From positions 7,400,501-7,464,500 of the forward strand of contig CM042993.1 of NCBI GenBank assembly GCA_023678885.1: a stretch of DNA of 64,000 nucleotides, in the 5' to 3' direction. The translations under genes and the position numbers were made by a program. The notes under the pieces are model-generated. The model worked only from the letters and a program-made list of their open reading frames with translations. It was not told the DNA's origin and did not search any database. Positions 31,816 through 43,926 of the stretch are shown piece by piece. Origin of the DNA: Pogostemon cablin (taxonomy: Eukaryota; Streptophyta; Magnoliopsida; Lamiales; Lamiaceae). The first letter of the stretch is position 1. The number at the start of each line of letters is the position of its first letter.

Positions 31816-34800
31816 CTACTTCCTCAAAACGGATGACCGACTATTATTGACGTGCTCATAGTACAAATCTTCGCCATAAAACCGTCTGGAGGAAAAAAAA
31901 AACCAAGAACTTAGTTGTTAGGTATTTGCATTAGGATTCACTTCACATGTCAAATGAATGCTTTCTGGTTGGTTAAGAAATTAGTTTGCTCAACTTCTCA
32001 AGATCAGAAATCTTTCAAAAATAGTCTTTTCAAATAAGCTAATCAGATTGTTATTCAGTTAACAAGAAACAACAGGAGAAAATCATAAAACACAAATCTA
32101 CCCGAAAGATATGCAAGTGTTTGAGGTGTTCAATTCATAAACCCACTGCTAGTTCTAATAGGTAACACAGAAAGGCTAGTTGATTAAAGAAACAAAGCAG
32201 AAAAACATCACTTACGCCAGATCTGCCAAGGTCTCAGACTTAATTACACCCTTTCCTTCTGGGAGTTCCAGACAAGAATAGTGCATAATCATTTCCTTTA
32301 ATGTATGTTTAGTGCTCTTGACATCATTATCCCATAAGATGCTCTGATATGGCAGAATAAATACAGTAAGTTTCTAAATATATTAACCTAGAAACAAGTT
32401 TCAAAAAATATAGGAGTATTAATCAAGAAACACAAGGAAACCAATCCAAGATGCTTAGCCATGACGTAATTAAGACAATGTAGAAAATCAGGAAAATGCA
32501 GACACTAAGATGATGCAGAAACTAACAGCTGCTGAAATTTCGTAATGCTCAACTACCTTCCTAACGTACTCTCGTTTCACATCTTCCCAGGGTAACTTTC
32601 CTTTAGGAGAAAATATAGAAGCATTCCAAAGCGCACCCCTGGCAATCATCACAGATGAAGCACCTGTTTCAGGAAGAGATGATGAGGAAAATTGTTGATG
32701 AGCCAAACAGAATATAGCATTCATAATACTAATGAGATAAAAAATATGAAGACTTAAATGATCAATAGAGAATAAAAAACCTTGATACAATAAGCTACAC
32801 ATAACTCAATGCATTGTAAAATAAGCAACTTAAAGAATCCAAGGCAATGCACGGTAGAAAAGCTTAAGAGAAAACATATAACTCCCAGTTACACATCACT
32901 TCTGGCCAATAGATGAGGAGTATGGCTAGTTATGGCATTTTTTTCATATTTTGAAAGTACTAGTTATTTATCATGATTACAAGTCAAAGGCATACAGTCC
33001 TCCATACAGTCCAACCAAGGAATACAAAATATTCCACCCTATCCTATCATGCACATGAATTGGTAAAACATAAAAGTACACAGAAAAACCATTTGGAAAA
33101 ACCTAAAACAAATCAAGACACCAAATGTATATGGTAATAGGTATAACACACAGTCAAAGACTTCAGATGATATGACACCTTAGTGTTTGAAAAATGTCAC
33201 TTACCTTCTTACCTAAGGTAATACACATGCTTCAAATATATTAACCAAGTATGGTTTACATCAAATATTTAACAGACTGTAATGAATGAGGTTAGGACAA
33301 ATCAACACAGAAAGTATTTTGTATGATACAAGTAAGTAACTCATAAAGTGCCTAAGAGTATCCAAGTAACATTTTAGCCTAAACTCTATGCATATCCATA
33401 GAGAAAGTCCTGCATGAGACCAAAAACAGTGAGATCCTATTTGGGGAAATGTGATGCCTTTTTATTCACACTTTAATTTCCAATATATTCAAACAATCAC
33501 TTATACCAAAGTGGATAACACTTTTCTTTGTGATAGAGTTCATGAGACGGTCTGTCATAAGTTTTTAACTATCTTGCATTAGTTGATGCAATACATGACC
33601 TCTTTGATGGCAAATTCATTTGACAAAGAACAGAACCAGTAAATGATAATGGTTATCCAACATCATTGTACATATCTGATCAGACAGGGAAATGCAAACA
33701 TATGGCATAATCCCTAAACAGCCTAAACAACTCAGTATGAGGTATAATATAGCAATGGAAATGCAAGCAGAATATATATATTTAAAAAAAAAAAAAAGCA
33801 ACTTGAAGACTTCAAAATTAGATATTGCACAGGTTTAGCACAACAGCGAAATTGGGATTATCAAACCTGCAAAACCAAATGGAATTACTAAAATTTCCTA
33901 ATCTACCTGTTGAAACTTTGATTCGATGAATATCTTCATACTCAAATACATCACCATTTGCTATAACTGGGATAGAAACTGCAGCTACAACATCAGCAAT
34001 TTCACTCCACTTAGCTGGATCTCTTGGCCTATCAACGACTTTCCTGTAATTCATTTTAAAACGACAATTAATAAAATATTTGAGCGGCTACAATTGAATG
34101 TGGAAAAAAAAGAATAAAACCATGCAAATATAGATAATACTGACACACATGAAAGAGATACAAAGGAGAAAAGAAAGCAGGGACAACACAGCACATAAAA
34201 TATACCCAGACATCAGACATACAAATACACATGACAAACATAAATAACACATAAAATGACAATACCTTCCATGGACAGCTAGAGCAGAAACACCAGTCTT
34301 CTCAATTCTTCGTGCCAGTTCGACAGTGTCTTGGGGTGATTTTAATAGACGAATCTTGCATGTTACAGGTGTATCAAGGTTTCTTTTCAAGGTAGTTAAA
34401 ATCTAGATTACAAAAAATGATTAAGTAAGACCAACTGAGCTACACAATGAACCCAATAAGTAGTCATGTTATGGCATGGTTATGATAAGAATGCTCACAG
34501 ACATCATGTATGAGATCTGGTTTTGATAACAATGCAGCACCCATTCCACCACTAATCGAAAAGGACTTGGGGCAACCCATATTGATATCCACTGCAGCAA
34601 CATCTGTGCACCTAAATAGAGCATTACAAACATGAGAATAATGTGGCATAGCACAGCAAAAAAAACCTAATCGTATGCTCACATTCAGGCCATTATAGGA
34701 GATTAGAAAGACTGGTTAGTTGGAAACGGTAGTGAGTGTTCAGTCCTATCAGCCAACATAACTTACAATAACTTATAATCAAGAAAGAATATAGTCATCC

Positions 34801-35770
34801 AAAGTTACCAGGAAAGATAGTAGCGATTTTAACTGCAATTTCACATCAACTGAGTACTCTTTGATATGGTTAAGATTTAGATCCCTGAAACGGTAGACAT
34901 CACTAACTTAAATCAAAGAATCAATCTTTTCATCAAACCCAATTATATTCATTTCCATTTTCTATGTTGTAACTCGTAAGATCTTATAATAAATTATGAG
35001 AGAGATTTTATTAGCACACTAACAATGTTCTAGAGCCTCATATTATATAGTGTTGAGCTCTCAATTCTACTTCACTTGGGAAATGAGCAACCAATATTTG
35101 TTGAACAAAGCCAAAGATAATAGAAGTGACTCACACAAGTTGAGCAGCATGAAGAGCTCTCACGGCATCTGAAGTTCCCATCTGGAACACCACCCGACTT
35201 CTTTCATCAGGGCATGTCCTAAAAACAACATTATCTGTTCCTTTCTCCACCACATCAGTAGTCCCAAGAACATCTAACATACACAGCATTATGTAAGTTG
35301 CAAATACTTATCAAGATGAAACACATACCTTGAGAGCTAAACTGTTTTGCTTGAATTCTTATAATAATTCTAAGGTGAAGAGAGAGAAATTTATACATAC
35401 ACCCACACATACACATAGAATATACATATAGACACTCAGAAATAAGCCGAATTGACAAACCATTGACTCGTCGTTCACATTTGAGGAGCTTGTGATCAAT
35501 AATCTCCTCCCCATACGTGATATCAGCACCATATTCAGCAGCCAGCATCCTCAGCGGCAAAGTACCCTAAAATTTAAAAGGAAGGCTCAAATGCACATGC
35601 CTCCATATCATTATGATATAAAGAGAGCTAAAACCAACTAGTTTATATCCTTGCACAATATATTCCAAAAAAGAAGATTAATAAAATGCCAGGACCCAAA
35701 TATAGCATAAAGCACTCACAACTCGAACCATCGGTGCAAGAACGAGCTTGTCTCTGTAATCAATCTCCAT
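31816..35770 (-). CDS. DUS2: tRNA-dihydrouridine synthase, DUS2 type
   Basis: I place nine coding exons on the minus strand: 35770-35720, 35566-35461, 35273-35135, 34611-34503, 34402-34266, 34043-33907, 32663-32557, 32343-32216 and 31885-31816. All introns have GT and AG borders. They sum to 984 bases, 327 codons plus stop, with no phase conflict. The protein starts MEIDYRDKLVLAPMVRVGTL and continues as an FMN-binding TIM-barrel synthase. Signatures include YGADITYGEEIIDHK, DINMGCPKSFS (catalytic Cys about 111), GGMGAALLSKPDLI, PVTCKIRLL, LAVHGR, IPVIANGD and ASSVMIARGALWN. DUS2 enzymes reduce uridine 20 in the tRNA D-loop with NAD(P)H. The length fits plant and fungal forms and leaves no room for the RNA-binding domain of the animal enzyme. 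The weakest junction is the exon 4 donor (GTCTGT). Confidence 0.92.
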
Positions 35771-35773
35771 TCT

Positions 35774-37017
35774 GGAAAGAGAGGAACCTTATACTGGTGA
35801 TGAAAAAGGAATGTAACAATCAGGTCAGCCGTGCTTCTCTTAACCACACTTGTAATCAATTTTTCCGGCCTGTGGCCTCCCAGCGGCTGTACTTCAGAAT
35901 CAGATCAAGCAACTCTACCTGGTTATTGCTCTCACTTGCTGTTATGCAAACAGTAACCTCTTGCAACGTAATCTGTCAATGAAATTACAGAGAATGACTA
36001 CAAGAATAAACTCAAAAATAATTCTGTCATCTAAACTAGTATACAAATTTTCTTTTTTGTTAGAATATGATGATAACAGTGACGGGAAAAGTGATACCAC
36101 ATTACCACCAGGTCTATATAACTTAAGAGAAATGTGATGAAGAGATAAATGACAAATACATATAGCTCTCCTAAACGTGGAACTACATATTGGCAACACT
36201 AAAAGATAAGATATCAAAAGAAAATAAATTCTGCAAAATGAAACATTATACAATATGTGCATTGTAGGTGACCAAAGACCAATGAAAAAAAATTCATATT
36301 TAACTGATATTATGATGAAAACTTGCTGAATATCCTAACTATTTTTAAATGGCAATGATGATATCATCAACATACGTTACAATGTATAAGCTAAATCCTT
36401 TCTTGTGTCTGATACATATAGAAGCCTTAGTAGACACACAAAAACCCAAATCTCCTATGAACTTTCCAAATTTAAAAATTCCAAGCTACAGATGCTAGTA
36501 AGAATTTGGACAGTTAGTGAATCAACTCCTTGATCACCCAGAGGATGTTCCATAGTTCATATACAGGTCAGTATTTCACCATTTAAGGCATGTGAACATC
36601 TTATTGCTTTATGTTCGACCTTTGAGATAAAACAGTTTATAAAATAACTCTAACAAAGACAGGTATGAAAATGTCTGCATAAACAAATCCAGGGACTTGA
36701 CAGAGTAACATCTACACACCACTCCCTTCTCTTTTTGTATTTGATTTCTACAGTTAAGAAGAATACATACATTATAAATACAATTTTTTTTTTCTATCTC
36801 AGAGGCGCAAAGTAAACATCTGCCAACCACAACCATCCTCACAATACTTTAAGCTAAGAGCCTAAGAGCAATCATAAAAATTTCATGGATGTGTTAAATA
36901 CATAATTACACACACACAAGAAGAAAAGCTTCACAATTAGTCAATGTCTTCAGTGCTAACAACTCTTGCAATTGAACGTAAGAAACTTATAACCATAGAA
37001 CAGAGAAGAATTCTCAC
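35774..37017 (-). other. Probable 5'-UTR intron region of the DUS2-type gene
   Basis: On the minus strand a donor CCG|GTGAGA is at 37017-37016, and TTCCTCTCTTTCCAG ends one base before the start codon at 35770. The space between may be one intron or hold another non-coding exon. A candidate is the GC-richer piece at about 35830-35960. No coding frame of note lies here. Confidence 0.45.
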
Positions 37018-37260
37018 CGGAGGAGAGAAGCGTGTCTGAAATGAAATTTCAATGGCGGTTAATTGAGTTCTCAACTCTGAAGTAAACGATGAGGATGGGA
37101 CGAAAGATACCAATTGCCAAATTCCGATTTTACCTCTGCTTTTTTTTTTTTTTTTGGAAATTTATTTATTCCTAATTTCCTCCCTTTTAAAATCAGCAAC
37201 TGATGGGTCTTAAAAGCCCATTGGGCTTTTATTGAAAAACTATGTTGGACCTTTTAATTA
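37018..37260 (-). promoter_or_regulatory. Promoter and non-coding first exon of the DUS2-type gene
   Basis: Read on the minus strand, TGGGCT-type motifs (about 37205-37232) precede a leader ending in the donor CCG|GTGAGA. The region aligns in order with the RMD5-type promoter at 29839-30095. Shared words are AGTAAACGAT, ATTCCGATTTT, GGAAATTTATTTATT and AAATCAGCA. A T-run (about 37140-37156) interrupts the match. Confidence 0.6.
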
Positions 37261-37675
37261 GTGAGATTTGGTTTTGGAGGTCCAATCATTTTCCAGAACT
37301 TCTTGAGACGTACAGAAGTCGGGCAACTTATGTGGATATTTGACGCTAATTACAGCACAGTAATGATTCACCAATTCGTTGAAACCGTGGCACCAATTGC
37401 TTGTATTAATTTTAGGATATTTTTGTAATTTTACCTTATTTTATTATTCAAGATTTATTTAGTGGATAAAGAATAGGATTTAGTAGATTTAGTGGATATT
37501 GATAAGAATTTAAAAATCAACTAAATCTTGAAATTTGAGCATAATAATACATTAAAACCCCTTTGAAAAGTGCGAAAAATGTACTTTATAAAATTAGTAG
37601 TGTTACGCTTTTTGAAGGAGTTAGTACTCCAATTTATCACCATACAAAACTTATTTTTGTTTTAAAAAGTAACAG

Positions 37676-39520
37676 TCATGTTCTTGGGCAAGGGCTCATT
37701 GAAAAATGCAATAAAAAAAAAAATGAGGATTTTGCTTCAAAATTGATTTTGAAAAGGCATATGACTCAGTCGATTGGAATTACCTTTGTGATATGATGGC
37801 TGCATTCGATTTCGATACAAAGTGGATAAAATGGATTAGTGAATACATCTCTACAGTACGTGCTTCAGTTTTAGTTAACGGAAGTCCTACGGGGGAGTTT
37901 TGTTTGGAAAGAAAAATCAGACAGGGTGACCCATTATCATTTTTCTTGTTCTTAATTGCTGCAGAATGCATTAGCACAATGATGAGAAGAGCTATCGATT
38001 TGGGATTATATGATCCAGTGAAAATAGAAGACAGCAGTGTGCGCATCTCTCACATCCAATTTGCGGACGATACTCTGTTCTTGGGCAAGGCCTCGTTGAA
38101 AAATGCAATCTTTCTTAAAGAATGCCGTTGTTATTGGAGATGGTGCCAGGTCTAAAAATCAACATCAATAAATGCAATATTGTGGGATTGAATGTAGAGG
38201 GAGGCAAAATGAGAGACATAGCAGACATACTCAAATGCAGAATAGGCAAGCTTCCATTCAAGTATCTCGGAGTGCAAGCTGGATGCTCACACAGAAAAAG
38301 CTCAGATTGGGAGTACATTGTGGAGAAAATTCGAAACATATTAAATAAATGTAGTGGGTTGAAGGTGTCGATTGGAGGACGTCTAACCTTGATCAATTCT
38401 GTCCTAGCCTCCATACCAACTTATACTTTCTCGCTATTTCGTGCGCCGTCTTATGTGTTAAAAAAAATTACTAGAATGCAAAGATCTTTTCTTTGGGGGG
38501 TGTGAATGTTAGGAAAACTACATGAACCAAATGGTCCAATGTCACTCGCCACAAACTTAATGGGGGATTGGGAGTTCGGGATGTCAATAATTACAACTTG
38601 TCACTGTTAGGGAAATGGGCTTGGTGAGCACTGAATGAAGAGGGAAAATTATGGGTTAGGATCCTACAGGCTAGAAGAAGCAAATTTCTTTGGGCTTGGG
38701 GGGAGGGAAGAAGGGGTGAGTTCGGTTGTACTCAATAGGGGATGGTGGGGATCAGTCTTAAAAGCAATTAGGGATCAAAATGGGGAATGGTTTGATGAGA
38801 AATTAGATATGCTGGTTGGAAATGGCAAAGACACAATATTTTGGGAAGATAGATGGTTAGATCGAGTCCCTCTTAGGTCTAAATATCCACGTCTATATGC
38901 TTTAAGTCTTACAAAAGATCAAAAGTGTCTAACATGGGGAGTTGGACTGAAAATGGGTGGGAATGGCAGTGGCAATAGACACGAGAGGTCTAGGGAGTGA
39001 TCTGAATTTTTAACATGTTGCTCAATAATATTGACAGGATCACCATTCAAAAAGAAATTGAGGACAGATGGAGTTGGAAATACGAAGGAGAAGAGGAATA
39101 CTCTGTCAAAGTGGCTTACAATCTGTTGCAGGAGAGAAAGTTAGGAGGTGAAGTTAGCAATAAGAAACATCTCTACTTCTTTGAAAATCTCAGGCGATTC
39201 TCAAAGTAAAAGTGCACTCGTGGCAGATACTAAACAATGCTCTTCCAACCTCAAAGAATTTAAAGAGAAGAAATTGTCTGCAGGGGAATCAAACGATCTT
39301 ATGCGCTCTGTGTCAAAAGGAAGAAGAATCGACGGAACATGTTATAATAAATTGTTCGAAAAGCTCAGCATTATGGTCAAAAATTTTGACATGGTGGAAC
39401 ATTTCTACTGCTTTACCAGCCAGCATTCATGACCATTTCTTGTCATTTTGCAACCTCATTACAGGTAAAAAAGGGAGAAGCATTGTTAAGCACGAAAATT
39501 CGCGCTTTTCATAAGGCGTT
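37676..39520 (+). pseudogene. Broken LINE (non-LTR retrotransposon) reverse transcriptase
   Basis: Pieces of a plant L1-type polymerase follow each other in shifting frames. DFEKAYDSVDWNYL starts near 37742 in the frame that continues at 37793. Next come RQGDPLSFFLFLIAAE and QFADDTLFLGK (the catalytic FADD box) to 38155. The frame then moves to 38122-38505 (INKCNIVGLN, KYLGVQAG, GGRLTLINSVLASIP). Further frames at 38635-39000, 39015-39209 and 39212-39514 include the zinc-finger-like end with LCALCQKEEESTEHV. The endonuclease half is missing, so the copy is 5'-truncated. At least four frame changes or stops make it non-functional. A 33-bp piece of the polymerase is repeated upstream at 37680. 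No poly-A tail or target duplication was found. Confidence 0.85.
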
Positions 39521-40257
39521 TCCATATGATTATTGTGTAATTTTAACTTTATTTGTGGAGTTTAATACTTATTTTCATACTTTTATGACTTCACGGGTAT
39601 TGTTAAGATTTTGCAGATTTTAAGTCTATTTTGGGATGAAATTGGTAATTTTCCAAAAATAAGAAGATGAGTGGTAGAAATATCCTTATCGATTGCTGAC
39701 GAAATATCCTTATCTTCTTAGTCATCCGACGTTCATCTCATCCTAATCTCTTGGACCTGGTAATTCCTATATTCCTCCTCCCCCTTTCTTCTTTTTTCTT
39801 TCATCTATGCCCAGTGCCAGTCGCCACTCCAACTACTGCCCTCCAAGGCTCCACCGGCGTCGGCTCTCGTGCACCTGTCTTCTTTGTTGTTTGGGTGTCG
39901 TGCGCACCTGTCTTCTTTGTTGTTTAGGTGTCGTTCACGGATACAAGCTTCTCGAAGTATTAGATCTGTTTTCATAAAAAAAAAAAGATTTGTAAGATCT
40001 GTTTTCATATAAAAAAGATTTGTAAGATTTGTAATATATTTATTTTCCGATGTTGTTTCAATAATTTAATTTATATGGCAGATTTCTCTCTCTCAAATGA
40101 CGATTCTAGTTTTGTAATTTTGGAAACCCATTTCTTTTGTTGCTATATTCTTAAATTTGGAAACTTTGTTGCTCTGTTCTGTAATTATTTCTTTAAATTA
40201 ATGTCTGTTTCTCCTCGTTTCTATACATGAATTGTTGAATTCTTCATTGGCATAGTT
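39521..40257. other. Intergenic stretch with a small tandem duplication
   Basis: About 39869-39936 holds two copies of a 33-34-bp unit (GCACCTGTCTTCTTTGTTGT then TT[G/A]GGTGTCGT), and 39960-40035 repeats AAGATTTGTAAGATCTG-like words. The CT-rich, GC-richer context at 39740-39860 resembles a gene leader, but I see no coding exon after it. Confidence 0.45.
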
Positions 40258-40426
40258 CGGTTACATCGGTTTTAAAACCGTACCGAACCGAAAATTTCGG
40301 TTCGGTTTTGTTCAAATTTCAGATTATTCGGTTTCGGTTTCGGTGTTACATTTTTTTAAATATCGGTGTTCGGTTTTTATAAATCGGTTCGGTTCGGTTC
40401 GGTTTTGCACCGATGCACACCCCTAG
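40258..40426. repeat. Dispersed repeat rich in CGGTTCGGTT, likely hAT-derived
   Basis: Degenerate CCGAACCGAAA and TTCGGTTCGGTTT words run through the segment and it ends GATGCACACCCCTAG. The inverse CTAGGGGTGTGCATC is a common end of plant hAT-type non-autonomous repeats. The left end is not clear. Confidence 0.55.
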
Positions 40427-40447
40427 AGTTTAGTATTGAAGTGCATG

Positions 40448-41851
40448 TGTTCAGCTTCTAATGGGCCCAACACCAAATTAACTTTATTGGAAAAAGAAAT
40501 TTTGATTAATTTTGGTTGAAGAATGTCAATTCAATTCATGAATTGAATTAAGATAATGGGCCACGTGCTGATTGATGAAACAATTGCAATTCAAGCTATT
40601 TGGTGGGAATTGAAATTCATTAGTTGGCCCACTATTCTTTTGGTCCATTACATGCACCCCATAAAGCCCAATCTTGGGGACATCATATTAACGCCAGCGT
40701 GAGGGGAGCAGAAAAGAGGAGGAAGCCTAGAGTCAGAACACACCACTCACGCAGATTTCAGACGGAAGTCGCGAACACCATCTCACGCTCCCAACTTCCT
40801 TCATCCACCATTACCTTCCACCACTTCATCCATCCATCATATCGGTGTGCTCGATTCAAGGAGGAGATTCATCTCTATTGGAAGAGACGGAGAGAGGAAA
40901 GGACAAGATTCTTCTATCCAGGGTTTTGTTTTTGAACTTAATTTTCCTTTCAGTTAATATGAATTGTGGTAAGATCTTTCTTACACCCATGGGAGTTGCC
41001 TTTTATTCCATGGGGTAAATACTTTTTGTAGTTCTAGGGCTTAGATGGATTAAGTTGTTTTTAATTTGATACTTGATGATGGTTCAAAACTTATAGAATA
41101 TTTATTTGCTTTTTCTATGAAATTCATTGAGACTATTTAATTTAATTTGTGTAACGTTTGTGGTTATTTCATGATATTGACCAATACTTGAGATAATTAT
41201 AACTTGTGTGCATGATTGAATTATTTGGTTATTTTGTATAAGTTAAAGTAATTGACTTGATTCTTTAACTTATTAGGCATAGAAATTGTGATGGGTGTGA
41301 TTGATATTGATGAATTGTCATATTAGTAATATTCAGGAAATTAGGTAATAAAATTATAGTACCTAAAAAGGTAACACGTATTAGTTCTAGTACCTAACGA
41401 GGGAGAGAATAATTTAGTAAGTACCTAGAGAGGGAGATAAGATTATTGACCTAGAGTCCTAGGAGATGAACCAGATAAATTACTAATTTGCTTAGACCAA
41501 ATAAGTGGATTAGTAAAATTTAGTGACTCGTCCATAAGTATCTATAGGAATTGAACCCGACCATCGAAGTGTTGAATTAATTAGCTTAATCCAGAACCCC
41601 TAGAGCTACTATTTCTCATTCTTGAATTTTCGTATTTTATTTAATTGCTTTTATTTAATTTTGCAAGTATTAATTAGTTTTAAAAATCAACAAACAATTG
41701 AATTTTTCACATATCTTATTTAGTTTAGTAATTTTAGAAAATAAGTAGTTTGTCGTCCCTAGGATTCGATATTAAAACTTGGTTGCCTGCTGCTACAGTC
41801 GACATCCCTACACTTGGGGATTTATTTGTGAGCACTCGAAAACCCGCAACA
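40448..41851 (+). repeat. Probable 5' LTR of an Athila-type Gypsy element
   Basis: The right edge is set by the primer-binding site that follows at 41858. The sequence ends CCCGCAACA, and a matching TGTTCAG start lies at 40448, giving TGTT...AACA ends and about 1.4 kb. Inside are CTAGAGAGGGAGATAAG-like words typical of Athila LTRs. No second copy of this LTR is in the window, so the left edge is tentative. Confidence 0.55.
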
Positions 41852-41857
41852 AGTTTT

Positions 41858-41875
41858 TGGCGTCGCTGCCGGGGA
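41858..41875 (+). other. Primer-binding site (tRNA-Asp type) of the Athila-type element
   Basis: TGGCGTCGCTGCCGGGGA starts seven bases after the LTR end. It closely fits the complement of the 3' end of plant tRNA-Asp, the primer commonly used by Athila/Tat elements. Confidence 0.8.
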
Positions 41876-41978
41876 CGGCATAATTGTTTATTTTTCTTTT
41901 AATTGCTAGATTATTTAAGACTATTTTTGTGTTAGTTCATTATTATTTCTTAAAACTTTTATTCTTCTTCACAGGTGT

Positions 41979-43364
41979 ATGCACACGAGATCAAAGAAGG
42001 GACTTCCACTCCTAAAATTTGATCCGGAAATCGAAGCATCAACAAGGAGAAGAAGGAGAAAAGGGAGAGTTGCTAACACAACACCTAATACTGCAAGAGC
42101 TCCGAAAAAGAAAGATAAGGCGAAAGTGACAGAGCAGTCTACAGTGTTAGAAGTAGAAGGAGAAACTGAGAACCGCGACTTGCAAGAAGTCGAAGAGGAA
42201 TTTGAAACAGTGATCATGACAGGCGTTAGACAGCCAGATAAAGATGACATAATACTTCGCGAGACTTTCAAATCCACTAATCTGGGAGGGACAGGCGTAG
42301 TTGGAGGTGTCAATGAAACAAATGACATCAGACCAGCCCTGATCTCTATGGTGGAAAGAAATCCTTTCGCGGGAGGTCTGTTTGATGAGCCGTATGGGCA
42401 CCTGAAGCGTTATAACAGCTATGTCAACACGGTGAAGATGGCGGATGCCAATGATGATACTTGGAAAATGAGGTTGTTCCAGTTCTCCTTGGCTGATAAG
42501 GCAAGAGAGTGGTACGATAACCTGGAGCAAGGGAGCTGCAGCAATTGGACTGAACTTCAACAACTTTTTGTGGAACGCTTCATGCCACCATCAAAAGTGA
42601 TGGCTCTGAAGCAAGAGATAAACCAGTTTAAGCAGCGAAGAGATGAGACATTCAATGAGGCATGGGAGAGATTTAAAGAAGCTTTAAGGAGATGCCCACA
42701 ACATGGCCTCAAGAAGTCTCAGATTATCAGTGTGTTCTACAATGGTCTGGATAATGATTTGAGAGTTTTAGTAGATGCATCTGCTGGTGGAACCATCTTT
42801 GGGAAGAGCTCGAGAGATGTTGAGAAGCTTTTTGATGACATATCCATGAACTCAAGAGACTGGCCCTCAGATAGAATTCGTGGAAGCTATGTGCTTGGAA
42901 AGGTTGCACGAGTGGAGGAGAAAGTGGCTGAAGCAGATAAGTTTGATAAGGTTGCTACTCAGTTGGAAGAAATGAATAAGCACTTAAGCAATCTTTACAG
43001 TGGGGGAAGCAGTCAAGGAAGTGACAGTGATGGCATAGTGATGAACTTGCAAGAAGTTGAGGATGCTAAATGGGCTATGGGTCAGAGCACACAAGGATAC
43101 AGATGGCCGCCTAATAACCAAGGTGGAAATTGGCAAGGGAATAGGAACAACCAAGGAAATTTTAACAATAGGAATTTCCAAGGGGGTAACTATCAGAATC
43201 AAGGTGGCAATCAGAACAATCAAAGTGGAGGTGGAAATTGGCAAGGACAAGAAGGCATGAGAACCTCTCGTATTCAAATCCGAATAATGCAGTCCAGTTT
43301 CCAGCCAACTTTGATCATGGTGCAAAGACTGAGGAAGGAAAACCAGATTTCGAGGATTTGGTAA
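41979..43364 (+). CDS. Gag polyprotein, N-terminal and capsid part, Athila-type element
   Basis: The frame of 461 codons begins 121 bases after the primer site. A basic leader (residues 1-50, with RRRRRKGR) is followed by an acidic linker and a retrotransposon gag domain at about 125-300 (FSLADKAREWYDNLEQG, QLFVERFMPPSK, KEALRRCPQHGL). An Asn/Gln/Gly-rich tail follows at about 370-420. After codon 425 the reading shifts; the family continuation is in the frame that opens at 43238. A one-base change near 43250-43260 therefore breaks this gene. It is transposon-derived. Confidence 0.85.
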   Translation: MHTRSKKGLPLLKFDPEIEASTRRRRRKGRVANTTPNTARAPKKKDKAKVTEQSTVLEVEGETENRDLQEVEEEFETVIMTGVRQPDKDDIILRETFKSTNLGGTGVVGGVNETNDIRPALISMVERNPFAGGLFDEPYGHLKRYNSYVNTVKMADANDDTWKMRLFQFSLADKAREWYDNLEQGSCSNWTELQQLFVERFMPPSKVMALKQEINQFKQRRDETFNEAWERFKEALRRCPQHGLKKSQIISVFYNGLDNDLRVLVDASAGGTIFGKSSRDVEKLFDDISMNSRDWPSDRIRGSYVLGKVARVEEKVAEADKFDKVATQLEEMNKHLSNLYSGGSSQGSDSDGIVMNLQEVEDAKWAMGQSTQGYRWPPNNQGGNWQGNRNNQGNFNNRNFQGGNYQNQGGNQNNQSGGGNWQGQEGMRTSRIQIRIMQSSFQPTLIMVQRLRKENQISRIW

Positions 43365-43845
43365 AGCAGTACATGGTGAATAATAAAGCAACCCATAAGG
43401 CTCATGAATCAAGAATCACCAAGTTGGAAGGAGTGATTGTGGGGATGAACTCTTCAATGTCCAAGCAGTTGCAAGGGTTGGAGCACTCAATTGGTCAGTT
43501 GGCTTCTACAATGGGTTCACAGCAGCAAAAGGGTAAATTTCCATCGACAACGGAAATCAACCCAAAAGAGTGCAAAGCTATCACATCGAGGTCTGGGAAG
43601 CAGTATGAGGACCAGAGATGCCAGTGGACAAAACAGATGATATAGTGGGCAATAATGAGCCAATTCAGCTTGATAGTGACCCAACTCAAATTGAGTTGGA
43701 GTCGAGTAGTGATGCAGTGATTCCAGAAATTCCAGATTCGTCTCAGATTCAAGCTAAGAAGGAAATTCTTGAGAAAAAGTGGCAAGTGGCTAAGAGGATT
43801 AGAGAAGGAAAACAAAATGTTGAGGAACCAGAGAGAGATAGTTGA
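43238..43845 (+). pseudogene. Gag C-terminal region in two shifted frames, Athila-type element
   Basis: Frame 43238-43645 carries NPNNAVQFPANFDHG and a coiled region with EDLVKQYMVNNKATHKAHES. Frame 43618-43845 carries the acidic linker with IPEIPDSSQIQAKKEI and a basic end KKWQVAKRIREGK. The second stops at 43843-43845, immediately before the family-conserved PFPQLHLKKG-like stretch that leads to the protease. Two frame changes and one stop show decay. Confidence 0.75.
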
Positions 43846-43926
43846 GGGATTCCTAAAACCAGGATACCCCTTCCATTTCCTCAACTTCACCTAAAGAAAG
43901 GGCTTGATGAGAAGTTCAAGAGATTC

